Source: Streptomyces soli
Lineage (GTDB): Bacteria; Actinomycetota; Actinomycetes; Streptomycetales; Streptomycetaceae
NCBI RefSeq assembly: GCF_003999195.1
Contig: NZ_RJVR01000057.1
Location: 1-64,000, forward strand
DNA length: 64,000 nucleotides
Direction: 5' to 3'
Shown in pieces: positions 27,770 to 35,927 of the stretch. Every line of letters begins with the position of its first letter. The stretch's first letter is position 1. Below the pieces are notes generated by a model. The model made no database searches. It had not been told where the DNA came from and saw nothing but the letters and a program-made list of their open reading frames with translations. Both the position numbers and the translations under genes were made by a program.

Positions 27770-29268
27770 GGTGCCCCCGGGGCTACGAACGGGAGGCCGG
27801 CGGGTGCGCCGTCCTCGATGAGCCGCATCAGCGCGGCGGTGTCTGCGTGCTCCTCGATCAGATCGCCGAGGCGGTCCAACTGCTCCTCGCGCAGCGCGGC
27901 GAACGCCGTGTCCGGCGCCGGTACGAACCGCCGCCCGGCGGCTTCCGCGACCCGGCGCAGAAAGGCGCGCCGGAAGCCGTCGCTCTCCAGTGAACCGTGC
28001 CAGTGCGTACCCCACACGGCGCCGGCCCGGCAGCCGTCCAGGAAGGCCTCGTCGCCGCCCTCGCGCAGCTCGGCGACCCCGTGGTGGATCTCGTAACCCT
28101 CCACCGGCTCCCCGTACGCCTTGCCGACCGGCCGCGCCAGCGTCTTCTCCGCCGCGAACCGGACCCGCACCGGCAGCAGCCCGAGCCCCTTCACGGTCCC
28201 GGCCCGCGACTCGACCTTGTCCTCGATCGACTCGCCCAGCACCTGGAACCCGCCGCAGATCCCCAGCACCGGCCGCCCCTCCGCCGCCCGCCGCTTGATG
28301 GCGTCGGCCAGCCCGTGCTCCCGCAGCCACGCCAGGGCTCTGACGGTGCCGCGCGTGCCGGGCACCACCACCAGGTCGGCGTCCGCCAGTTCCTCGGGTC
28401 GGTCGGCAAAGCGCACGACCACACCCGGCTCGGCCGCCAGCGCGTCCACATCCGTGAAGTTCGACATCAGCGGCACGGCGGCGACGGCCACGCGCAGCAC
28501 GTCCTCCCCGTACGGCGGCCCGGCCGCCCTGCGCTCCCGGGCGATCTCCAGCCCGTCCTCCTGGTCGATCCCCAGCCCGTGCCGGTGCGGCAACACCCCG
28601 TAGAACGGCCGCCCGGTCAGCCCGCGCATCATCTCCAGCCCCGGCTCCAGCAGCGACACATCGCCCCGGAACTTGTTCACGATGTACCCGGCCACCAGGG
28701 CTTGGTCCTCCGCGCTCAGCAGCGCCGTCGTCCCGAAGAACGACGCGAACACCCCGCCCCTGTCGATATCCCCGACCACCACCACCGGCAACCGTGCCGC
28801 CCGCGCCAGCCCCATGTTCACGATGTCCCCACGCCGCAGATTGATCTCCGCCGGGCTCCCCGCCCCCTCGCAGATCACCGCGTCATACTGCCCACGCAAT
28901 TCCTCCAAGCACCCCACGACAGTGTCCAGCAATTGCGCCCGGCTCCCGTCGTGATACCCCCGCGCACTCATCTCGCCCACCGGCCTCCCCAGCACCACCA
29001 CCTGGCTCGTCCGATCCCCGCCCGGCTTCAACAGCACCGGATTCATCAACGCCGTCGGCTCGATCCGCGCCGCCTGCGCCTGCATCGCCTGGGCCCGGCC
29101 GATCTCCGCGCCCTCGCGCGTCACGTACGAATTCAGCGACATGTTCTGCGCCTTGAACGGCGCAACGCGCACGCCCTGCCGGACGAGCCACCGGCAGATG
29201 CCCGCTGTCACTACGCTCTTCCCGGCATCGGACGTGGTCCCGGCCACCAACAGCGCCCCGCCGCTCAT
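27766..29268 (-). CDS. cobQ: Cobyric acid synthase CobQ (CbiP)
   Basis: A 500-aa glutamine amidotransferase that amidates side chains b, d, e and g of adenosylcobyrinate diamide. It has the N-terminal P-loop [29 protein letters not shown] and [12 protein letters not shown], and a C-terminal triad-type glutaminase domain with [10 protein letters not shown]. The ATG at 29268 overlaps the end of the extended cobD frame (ATGA) and lies next to repeat cluster D. The Shine-Dalgarno is weak. Confidence 0.95.
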   Translation of the reverse strand: MSGGALLVAGTTSDAGKSVVTAGICRWLVRQGVRVAPFKAQNMSLNSYVTREGAEIGRAQAMQAQAARIEPTALMNPVLLKPGGDRTSQVVVLGRPVGEMSARGYHDGSRAQLLDTVVGCLEELRGQYDAVICEGAGSPAEINLRRGDIVNMGLARAARLPVVVVGDIDRGGVFASFFGTTALLSAEDQALVAGYIVNKFRGDVSLLEPGLEMMRGLTGRPFYGVLPHRHGLGIDQEDGLEIARERRAAGPPYGEDVLRVAVAAVPLMSNFTDVDALAAEPGVVVRFADRPEELADADLVVVPGTRGTVRALAWLREHGLADAIKRRAAEGRPVLGICGGFQVLGESIEDKVESRAGTVKGLGLLPVRVRFAAEKTLARPVGKAYGEPVEGYEIHHGVAELREGGDEAFLDGCRAGAVWGTHWHGSLESDGFRRAFLRRVAEAAGRRFVPAPDTAFAALREEQLDRLGDLIEEHADTAALMRLIEDGAPAGLPFVAPGAP

Positions 29269-30398
29269 GATTCAGCCCGTCCGGCGTTTGAGGACCTGGG
29301 GGCACTCCCCCAGCCTTCGGCCGGTGGGGACACTCCCCCAGCCTTCGGCCGGTGGGGGCACCCCCGGCGAAGCCAGGGGGAGGACCCCCACCCAAACGAA
29401 GGTTTGGGGGAGAGCCCGGTTTCGGTAAGGGGCGGGGTGGTGGGGGCGCCTCCCAGAAGGTCTGGGGGAGACAGAACTGCCCACGCCAGCCGACCCCCGA
29501 CCGCAACGGCCAGCGCCAGCAAACTCACCCGCCCCGAAAGCCGAACCGCCCGCTCGATATCCGCGACCTCCACCGCCCGGTTGCCACCCCCGAGAACCGG
29601 CCGGTGCTCAACCCGCCCCCCGTAAGCCAGCGTCCCGCCCAGCCGCACACCCAGCGCCCCCGCGAACGAAGCCTCAACCGGCCCCGCATTAGGACTGGGA
29701 TGGGCCGCCCCATCCATCCGCCACACCCGCCACGCCCCGCGCGGATCCGCCCCCGCCAGCACCACAAGGACCGCCGTCAGCCGCGAACCGGGCCACCCCA
29801 CAACGTCGTCGAGCCGCGCCGACGCCCAACCGAAGCGGCGCAGCCGGGCCGACCGGTGCCCGACCATCGCGTCGAGCGTGTTGACGGCCCGGAAGCCGAC
29901 GAGCCCCGGTACGCCACCCACCGCACCCCACACGAGCGCGCCGACCACCGCGTCCGAGGTGTTCTCGGCGACGGACTCGACGACGGCCCGCGCGATCTGC
30001 TGCCCGTCCAGGGCCTGCGGGTCGCGTCCGCACAGGTTCGGCAGCCGTTCCCGCGCTGCCGCCAGATCACCGGCCTCAAGCGCGGCCCCCACCGCCCGAG
30101 CCTCGCGCCCCAGCGAAGTCCCGCCGAGCGCGGCCCAGGTGGCTGCGGCCGTCAGCCCCACGGACGCGGCAGCGGAAGAACGTACGACCCGGGAGGCCAC
30201 CGCGGCGCCGGCCACCGCTCCGCCCACGCACAGGGCCGTGTAGAGCGCACCCCGGCCCCGGTGGTCACGCCACAGGCGCCGTTCGAGAGATCCCGCGATG
30301 CGACCGAAGGCGGCGACGGGATGACCGCGCCGGGGGTCGCCGAATGCGCGGTCGGCGACAAAGCCGAGCACAGCGCCGTACGTGTGGGCACGCGGCAT
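29265..30398 (-). CDS. cobD: Adenosylcobinamide-phosphate synthase CobD (CbiB) with repeat-derived C-terminal tail
   Basis: Residues 1 to ~316 are a normal CobD/CbiB membrane enzyme that joins aminopropanol (phosphate) to adenosylcobyric acid ([54 protein letters not shown], several hydrophobic segments). The last ~60 residues (Pro, Gly, Trp-rich) are translated from hairpin repeat cluster D and are not family-like. It is the first gene of the operon; GAGGA 10 nt before the ATG sits right after the riboswitch. Confidence 0.92.
   Translation of the reverse strand: MPRAHTYGAVLGFVADRAFGDPRRGHPVAAFGRIAGSLERRLWRDHRGRGALYTALCVGGAVAGAAVASRVVRSSAAASVGLTAAATWAALGGTSLGREARAVGAALEAGDLAAARERLPNLCGRDPQALDGQQIARAVVESVAENTSDAVVGALVWGAVGGVPGLVGFRAVNTLDAMVGHRSARLRRFGWASARLDDVVGWPGSRLTAVLVVLAGADPRGAWRVWRMDGAAHPSPNAGPVEASFAGALGVRLGGTLAYGGRVEHRPVLGGGNRAVEVADIERAVRLSGRVSLLALAVAVGGRLAWAVLSPPDLLGGAPTTPPLTETGLSPKPSFGWGSSPWLRRGCPHRPKAGGVSPPAEGWGSAPRSSNAGRAES
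29272..29295. repeat. 24-bp dispersed motif, copy 1
   Basis: A 24-bp motif (starting TCAGCCCGTCCGGCGTTTGA) is found exactly here and at 34662-34685. It lies at the cobD-cobQ junction, flanking cluster D. Confidence 0.85.
29300..29485. repeat. GC-rich hairpin repeat cluster D with 28-bp tandem duplication
   Basis: Two tandem near-identical 28-bp units begin at 29303 and 29331 (CACTCCCCCAGCCTTCGGCC...). They are followed by the CCCCCACCCAAA...TTTGGGGG hairpin also seen in cluster C. The whole cluster is read through as the cobD C-terminal tail. Confidence 0.85.
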
Positions 30399-30415
30399 CT
30401 GCAGATGTCCTCACT

Positions 30416-30630
30416 CAGGGTCCGCGCCCTGGTTCGACGTGACCGGCGGTGAGAGTCTCCTGGCTCCCGGATCGGCACACCTCCGGCCTTCCAGCCCGAC
30501 GTACGAGCCGTGACCACGTGCGGAGGTGCACTCCCCGGTGACAGTGGCGGGACCGCGCCGGATTCTCACCGGACTTCCTCTCCTGCCGCCGCTTGGCCCC
30601 GGAAGTCCACCACGCGCCGCGAATGCCCGT
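30416..30630 (-). promoter_or_regulatory. Cobalamin riboswitch upstream of cobD
   Basis: Read on the minus strand, 30600 to 30416 shows the cobalamin aptamer core: GGAAGTCCGGTG, AATCCGGCGCGG, TCCCGCCACTGTCACC and the B12 box AGCCAGGAGACT (plus 30454-30465). A hairpin CAGGG-CGCGGA-CCCTG (30416-30431) follows, then GAGGA, the ribosome binding site of cobD. No T-tract terminator is seen, so adenosylcobalamin probably represses by hiding the start region. The 5' limit is approximate. Confidence 0.95.
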
Positions 30631-30699
30631 CAACTCACCCTTGACCTGCATCGGGAGATGTGTGAAGACACACACGAGTACGCACACGAGCACAAACGT

Positions 30700-30732
30700 G
30701 AGCGGGGCACGGACTTGGTCCGTGCCCCGCTC
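30700..30732 (-). terminator. Terminator after the small membrane protein / phosphate transporter genes
   Basis: A perfect 15-bp stem (30700-30714 with 30718-30732) and 3-nt loop lie 42 bp past the stop of the 65-aa gene. It separates the phosphate unit from the cobalamin riboswitch, both on the minus strand. Confidence 0.8.
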
Positions 30733-30773
30733 CGGCGTACGCGACGGCCCGTCAGGCCGCGATCAGGCGGCGG

Positions 30774-30971
30774 TCAGGCGACGATGATGTAAATCCCGTA
30801 CGCCACCGCGGCCGCGCACACCGCGAACGCGGCGTACGCGCCTGTGCGGGCGGCCACCGCGCCTTCCTTGGAGAGGCCGACGATGCCGAGCGTGAAGACG
30901 CCGACGAGGCCGACAGTGACGGCGAGGCTGACGCCGAGGACGGAGCCGAGAGCTGCCCAATCGATGTTCAT
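30774..30971 (-). CDS. Small two-helix membrane protein (65 aa)
   Basis: A 65-aa protein with two hydrophobic helices (residues ~7-30 and ~43-64) separated by SKEGAVAARTG. The ATG at 30971 has AAGGA upstream. It follows the Pit transporter gene by 34 bp on the same strand and precedes a strong terminator, so the two form one transcript. It may be an accessory of the transporter; no family function is known to me. Confidence 0.8.
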   Translation of the reverse strand: MNIDWAALGSVLGVSLAVTVGLVGVFTLGIVGLSKEGAVAARTGAYAAFAVCAAAVAYGIYIIVA

Positions 30972-31005
30972 GGGGTGGGGTTCCTTTTCCGGGTGTCCGG
31001 GGCCG

Positions 31006-32268
31006 TCAGGCCGTGGCCTGCGCGGGGTCGGTGGGGGAGACCGGGGCCACCGGGGTGCCGGCCGGGGCCGGGATGGTCGCGGTCAGACCGTCCGCGGGCA
31101 GGGAGCCGGCCGGCGGCGGGGTGACGGCGGCGATCGCGGTGGTCACCACACCGGTCTCGTCCACCGCCCCGTCGTTGACGTTGGTGTGGTCGACCGGCTT
31201 GCGGCGCGACGCGACCCAGATCGTGGCGCATCCGGCGGCCGCGAGGAGAGCCACCACGGCGACGCCCCAGGTGCCCTGGTCGGCCAGCAGCGCGGCGCCC
31301 GCCGCGACGAGGCCGGCGGCCGGCAGGGTCAGCGCCCAGGCGGCGAGCATCCGGCCCGCGGTGCTCCACCGCACGACGCCGCCCTTGCGGCCGAGCCCGG
31401 CACCCATGACGGAGCCGGAGACCACATGCGTCGTCGACAGCGAGAAACCGATGTGGGACGAGGCGAGGATCACGGTCGCGGCGCCGGTCTGGGCGGCGAA
31501 GCCCTGCGGTGGCTGGATGTCGGTGATGCCCTTGCCCATGGTGCGGATGATCCGCCAGCCACCGATGAAGGTGCCGAGCGCGATGGCCATGCCGGACGAG
31601 ATGATGACCCACAGCGGCGGGTTGGCGTCCGGGGCGATGACCTTGCCCGTGACCAGGGCGAGGGTGATGACGCCCATGGTCTTCTGCGCGTCGTTGGTGC
31701 CGTGCGCGAGCGAGACCAGACCTGCCGAGGCGATCTGGCCGGCGCGGTAGCCCTTGGCCGTGGCCTTCGGGTCGGCGTCGCGGCCGATCCGGTACGTGAG
31801 GCGGGTCGCCAGCAGTGAGGCGATGCCCGCGACGATCGGCGCGGCGATGGCGGGGATCAGCACCTTCTCGGCAACCGCCTCACCGTTGACCCCTGCCAGG
31901 CCGACGGAGGCGACGGTGGCGCCGATGAGGCCGCCCATCAGTGCGTGGGAGGAACTGGAGGGCAGCCCGGCGTACCAGGTGACCAGGTTCCAGAGGATCG
32001 CGCCGACCAGACCGGCGAAGATCACTTCAGGATGGACGCCCGCACTCTCGTCGATGATGCCCTTGGAGATGGTCAGGGCGACCTGGACGGAGATGAAGGC
32101 ACCGACAAGATTCAGCGCGGCGGACATCGCCACCGCCGTCTTGGGCTTGAGTGCGCCAGTGGAGATGGTGGTGGCCATCGCATTGGCGGTGTCGTGGAAA
32201 CCGTTCGTGAAGTCGAACACGAGAGCGGTGATGATCACGATTCCGATCAGGAGCGTGACGTGTTCCAT
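31006..32268 (-). CDS. pit: Low-affinity inorganic phosphate transporter (Pit family)
   Basis: A 420-aa Pit/PiT secondary transporter that takes up metal-phosphate with protons. Both family signatures appear: FDFTNGFHDTANAMATTIS near the N-terminus and SLAHGTNDAQKTMGVI in the second repeat. About ten hydrophobic segments are seen, then a cytoplasmic Pro/Ala/Thr-rich tail from ~365. A PHO box lies upstream (32319-32340), so PhoP probably controls it. From memory it corresponds to PitH2 of S. coelicolor. Confidence 0.94.
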   Translation of the reverse strand: MEHVTLLIGIVIITALVFDFTNGFHDTANAMATTISTGALKPKTAVAMSAALNLVGAFISVQVALTISKGIIDESAGVHPEVIFAGLVGAILWNLVTWYAGLPSSSSHALMGGLIGATVASVGLAGVNGEAVAEKVLIPAIAAPIVAGIASLLATRLTYRIGRDADPKATAKGYRAGQIASAGLVSLAHGTNDAQKTMGVITLALVTGKVIAPDANPPLWVIISSGMAIALGTFIGGWRIIRTMGKGITDIQPPQGFAAQTGAATVILASSHIGFSLSTTHVVSGSVMGAGLGRKGGVVRWSTAGRMLAAWALTLPAAGLVAAGAALLADQGTWGVAVVALLAAAGCATIWVASRRKPVDHTNVNDGAVDETGVVTTAIAAVTPPPAGSLPADGLTATIPAPAGTPVAPVSPTDPAQATA

Positions 32269-32318
32269 TTACCCAGGCAATCGTTTGATCCGACAGTGGC
32301 GGTGGCGACCGTACGGAC

Positions 32319-32340
32319 CCTGAATGAACGGAAGGTGAAC
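32319..32340 (-). promoter_or_regulatory. PHO box (PhoP-binding direct repeats) upstream of pit
   Basis: On the minus strand two adjacent 11-nt units read GTTCACCTTCC and GTTCATTCAGG. They match the Streptomyces PHO-box repeat (GTTCACC-like, 11-bp spacing) and lie 51-72 bp before the pit start. Confidence 0.75.
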
Positions 32341-32477
32341 GAAGGGCGGCCGCTCGGTGCCGCATGAAACGCGTCCGAAATATTCGCCTGAAGGACACGC
32401 CTTGTTCGCCTTGAGAGGGCATCATGCGCCCCCTCAGAGCTCCCGCCCAGAGCCGCCACGCCACCGAATCGGTCCCC

Positions 32478-33869
32478 TCAGTGGCGCCCCGCCACCCGGT
32501 CCGCGAGCTGCGCCACCCGGTCCGTCTCCGCGCTGCGTCCGGTCAGCTCACGGCGGTCCGCGCCGCGATAGGCCGCGTACATCCCGTGCACCCCGGCCCA
32601 GCGCAGCGGCTCAGGCTCCCACTTGCGCACCTTGTGCCCAACCCACGGCAGCGCGGTGAGCGCCGTGCCGTGGGCCTGGCCGGAGTCCAGCTGCACGAGG
32701 TCGCGCAAGGTGCGCGCCGCGAGGTTCGCCGTGGCGACACCGCTGCCGACATAGCCGCCGGCCCAGCCGAGCCCGGTGGAGCGGTCCAACTCGACGCTCG
32801 CACACCAGTCGCGCGGCACGCCGAGGACGCCGGACCACGCGTGGTCGATCGCCACGCCCGCCGTGGCCGGGAAGAAGCGGACCAGGATCTCGCGCAGCGC
32901 CTCGATGGTCGCCGCCTGCGTACGCCCGTCGTTGTCCGTACGCGAGCCGAAGCGGTACGGAACGCCCCGGCCGCCCAGCGCGATCCGGCCGTCGGCAGTG
33001 CGCTGCGCGTACATGTAGGCGTGCGCCATGTCGCCGAGGGTCTCGCGGCCCTCCCAGCCGATGGTCTTCCAGATGTGCTCCGGCAGCGGCTCGGTCGCGA
33101 TCATCGAGGAGTTCATCGGCAGCCAGGTCCGCTTCTGACCCTTGACGGAGGCGGTGAACCCCTCGGTGCAGCGCAGCACATAGGGCGCCCGCACCGTGCC
33201 GTAGGCGGTGACCGCGTGCTTCGGGCGGATCTCGGTCACCCGGGTCGACTCGTGGATCGCCACGCCCAGCGCCTCCACCGCCCGGGCGAGCCCCTGGAGC
33301 AACTTCACCGGGTGGATGCGCGCGCCGTGCGGGGTCCAGGTGCCGCCGGCCGTCCCGGCGACCCGGATCCGCTCGGCGGACTCGGCCGCGCCGAGTAGCA
33401 GCCGGTCCTTCTCGCCGAAGGCGACCTCGGCCTCGTGGAAGGCCTTCAGCCGGGCCAGCTGGGCGGGGGAGTAGGCCACCTCCAGCACGCCGCCCTGGTG
33501 GATGTCGGCCTCGATGCCCTCCTCGGCGGCGACCCGCACCACTTCGCTCACCGTGTCGTTCATGGCCCGCTGGAGGGCGACGGCGGCCTCATGGCCGTGC
33601 AGGCGGGCGTAGCGGTCCCGGCCGGCGATGCCGTTGTAGAGCCAGCCGCCGTTGCGCCCCGAGGCGCCGTAGCCGCAGAACTTCTGCTCCAGGACGACGA
33701 TGCGCAGGAACGGCACGGCCTTCTTCAGGTAGTACGCGGTCCACAGGCCGGTGTAGCCGCCGCCGACGATGCACACGTCCGCGGTCGTGTCGCCGGGCAG
33801 CGGCTCGCGCGGTGCCGGAATGCCCTCCTGTGCGTACCAGAAGGAGATTCCGCCGTTGACGGTGGTCAT
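32478..33869 (-). CDS. FAD-dependent oxidoreductase (DAO family, gamma-glutamylputrescine oxidase-like)
   Basis: A 463-aa DAO-fold flavoenzyme: GxGxxG dinucleotide motif VCIVGGGYTGLWTAYYL (~32-48), GYGASGRNGGW, and a C-terminal FAD-binding stretch GWAGGYVGSGVATANLAA. Such enzymes oxidise secondary or polyamine-type amines; the overall pattern is closest to PuuB/OrdL-like oxidases, though the substrate is unproven. The ATG at 33869 has AGAGG upstream. It is divergent from the class II aldolase gene. Confidence 0.88.
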   Translation of the reverse strand: MTTVNGGISFWYAQEGIPAPREPLPGDTTADVCIVGGGYTGLWTAYYLKKAVPFLRIVVLEQKFCGYGASGRNGGWLYNGIAGRDRYARLHGHEAAVALQRAMNDTVSEVVRVAAEEGIEADIHQGGVLEVAYSPAQLARLKAFHEAEVAFGEKDRLLLGAAESAERIRVAGTAGGTWTPHGARIHPVKLLQGLARAVEALGVAIHESTRVTEIRPKHAVTAYGTVRAPYVLRCTEGFTASVKGQKRTWLPMNSSMIATEPLPEHIWKTIGWEGRETLGDMAHAYMYAQRTADGRIALGGRGVPYRFGSRTDNDGRTQAATIEALREILVRFFPATAGVAIDHAWSGVLGVPRDWCASVELDRSTGLGWAGGYVGSGVATANLAARTLRDLVQLDSGQAHGTALTALPWVGHKVRKWEPEPLRWAGVHGMYAAYRGADRRELTGRSAETDRVAQLADRVAGRH

Positions 33870-33987
33870 GGATGCCTCTGTATTCGTATGGCTTATCGGC
33901 GCGGAAGGATTTGGCGGGACGTTACTGCGCCCCGGGAGCGCGCGGCAACGAGCAACCTGTCAGGATCAGGGCTCGGAGGTGGGGCGA

Positions 33988-34650
33988 ATGTCGGAGCGCG
34001 AAGGCCGGGACGGTCTGGAGCAGCCGTGGATGCAACTGGTGGCCACGGCCCGCCGCATGGTCGACGACGGACTGGTGGTCGGCACGTCGGGCAACGTCTC
34101 CGCCCGGGTCGGCCACCTCATCCTGGTGACCCCGAGCGGCATCCCGTACGACCGCATCGGCCTCCAGGACATCGTCGCCGTCGATCTCGACGGCAAGCAG
34201 GTCGTCGGCGAGCTGCGGCCCAGCAGTGAACTGCCCATGCACCTGGCCGTCTACCTCCGCACCGACGCCCGGGCCGTCGTCCACACCCACGCCGTGCACG
34301 CCACCGCCGTCTCCACCCTGCTCTACGAGCTGCCCGCCATCCACTACATGGCGGCCGCCCTCGGCGGCAAGATCCGCGTCGCCGACTACGCCACGTACGG
34401 CAGCGAAGAGCTCGCCGCCAACGTCCTCCACGCCCTCCGCGAGCGCACCGGCTGCCTGATCCGCAACCACGGCACCATCGTCTACGGCGACGACCTCGAT
34501 CAGGCGTACGAGCGCACCGCCCAGCTCGAATGGATGTGCCAGGTCTGGCTCGCCGCCCGTTCCGTGGACGGCTTCTCCCCCTCGCTGCTCTCCAAGCGCG
34601 AACTGGCCCGCGTAGCGGAAAAACTCCGCGACTACGGCCCGCACAACTAG
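33988..34650 (+). CDS. Class II aldolase/adducin family protein
   Basis: A 220-aa class II aldolase of the L-fuculose-phosphate aldolase type. GTSGNVSAR, PSSELPMH, the zinc ligands of VVHTHAVHATA and the third His in IRNHGT are all in place. The ATG at 33988 has GGAGG 9 nt upstream; the longer open frame upstream overlaps the divergent oxidoreductase gene. The sugar-phosphate substrate cannot be told. Confidence 0.92.
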   Translation: MSEREGRDGLEQPWMQLVATARRMVDDGLVVGTSGNVSARVGHLILVTPSGIPYDRIGLQDIVAVDLDGKQVVGELRPSSELPMHLAVYLRTDARAVVHTHAVHATAVSTLLYELPAIHYMAAALGGKIRVADYATYGSEELAANVLHALRERTGCLIRNHGTIVYGDDLDQAYERTAQLEWMCQVWLAARSVDGFSPSLLSKRELARVAEKLRDYGPHN

Positions 34651-34661
34651 CTGCTCCTGTC

Positions 34662-34685
34662 TCAGCCCGTCCGGCGTTTGAGGAC
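34662..34685. repeat. 24-bp dispersed motif, copy 2
   Basis: An exact copy of the motif at 29272-29295, lying in the 77-bp gap between the aldolase and the alpha/beta hydrolase genes. Confidence 0.85.
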
Positions 34686-34727
34686 GCCCACTGGCCGTCG
34701 CGCCGCACGGCGCCGACACTGGTACGG

Positions 34728-35843
34728 ATGCGCCTCCGAACCGCGGCAGCCCTGACCGCCATGACAATCCTGGGCGCCGGCACCGCCGCCGTCGCGGCCG
34801 GCCGGTACGCCTCGAGCTTCGCCCTGAAGCCCTCCCGCGACGGTGCCGAACCCGAGCCGCCGCTCACCGTGCACGCCGCCGATGACACCCACGTCACCCT
34901 GACCCGCACCCTCGCCTCCGCCCGGCCCGGCGTCTACGGGCTGACCGGCGACGGCGTCCACGCCCAGGTCGGGGAGATCACCTCCACGGCGCCCGACTCC
35001 GTGACCCGCCGCCTGCGCCACGTCCAGCGCGGCGCCCTCAAGCCGGGTGCGGCGGTGCGTCTCACCCCGCAGGTCTACGCCGGCGACCCGCGCGAGGCGC
35101 TCGGCCTGGACTTCAGCGAGGTCCAGGTCCGCGGCGAACTGGGCCTGCTGCCCGCGTGGTTCATCCCCGGCGCCCGCGACGTCTGGGTCATCACCGCCCA
35201 CGGCCTCGGCACCACCCGCGAGCACTCGCTCGTCGTCGTGCCCGCCCTGCACCGCTGCCGCATCCCCGTTCTGGACATCACCTACCGCAACGACCCCGGC
35301 GCGCCCCGCTCCCCGGACGGCATCGCCCACCTCGGCGACACCGAATGGCGCGACCTCGACGCGGCCATGCGCTACGCCGTCCGGCACGGAGCCCAGCGCT
35401 TCGTGCTCTACGGCTGGTCCATCGGCGCCACCATGGCGCTGCGTGCCGCCGACCACTCCCCGCTGCACAACCGGGTCAGCGGCCTGGTCCTCGACTCGCC
35501 CGTCCTGGACTGGCGGTCCACGGTCCGCGAGGCCGCCGCCAACCACGGGGTCCCCGCCCCGCTGCTCCCGCTCGGCGTACGCGCCGCCGAAGGCCGCACC
35601 GGCCTGCACGCGGCCCGTATCACCGACTCGGCCGACCCGGCGCGCCTTCGCGTCCCCACCCTGATCGTCCACGGCCCGGACGACACCCTCGCCCCTTGGG
35701 GGCCCTCCCGGCACCTCGCCGAATCCCGACCCGACCTCGTCTCCCTCCAAGCCGTCGCGGACGCGCCGCACGCCGCCATGTGGAACCGCGACCCGGAGAG
35801 CTACGAGGAAGCACTGCGCCGTTTCCTGACGCCATTGGTCTGA
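34728..35843 (+). CDS. Alpha/beta hydrolase with N-terminal membrane/secretion segment
   Basis: A 371-aa protein: an N-terminal hydrophobic helix (residues ~5-25), a ~110-residue unrecognised region, then an alpha/beta hydrolase core with nucleophile elbow YGWSIGAT (GxSxG), a late Asp in VHGPDDTLAPWG and His in DAPHAAMW. The ATG at 34728 begins MRLRTAAAL, with arginines fitting a signal anchor, so it is probably membrane-bound or exported. Its natural ester or amide substrate is unknown. Confidence 0.85.
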   Translation: MRLRTAAALTAMTILGAGTAAVAAGRYASSFALKPSRDGAEPEPPLTVHAADDTHVTLTRTLASARPGVYGLTGDGVHAQVGEITSTAPDSVTRRLRHVQRGALKPGAAVRLTPQVYAGDPREALGLDFSEVQVRGELGLLPAWFIPGARDVWVITAHGLGTTREHSLVVVPALHRCRIPVLDITYRNDPGAPRSPDGIAHLGDTEWRDLDAAMRYAVRHGAQRFVLYGWSIGATMALRAADHSPLHNRVSGLVLDSPVLDWRSTVREAAANHGVPAPLLPLGVRAAEGRTGLHAARITDSADPARLRVPTLIVHGPDDTLAPWGPSRHLAESRPDLVSLQAVADAPHAAMWNRDPESYEEALRRFLTPLV

Positions 35844-35927
35844 CCTCGCCCGGCGGCCCGGCGCGGGTGCAAAATATCACCATCACGACAAATCACCCAT
35901 GGTCAACCGCTCGGCGGAGGCGCTCGT

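Noticed and set aside
29300-29360. Tandem 28-bp units as a CRISPR array
   Set aside because: Only two directly adjacent units with no spacers and no cas genes; they belong to the GC-rich hairpin family.
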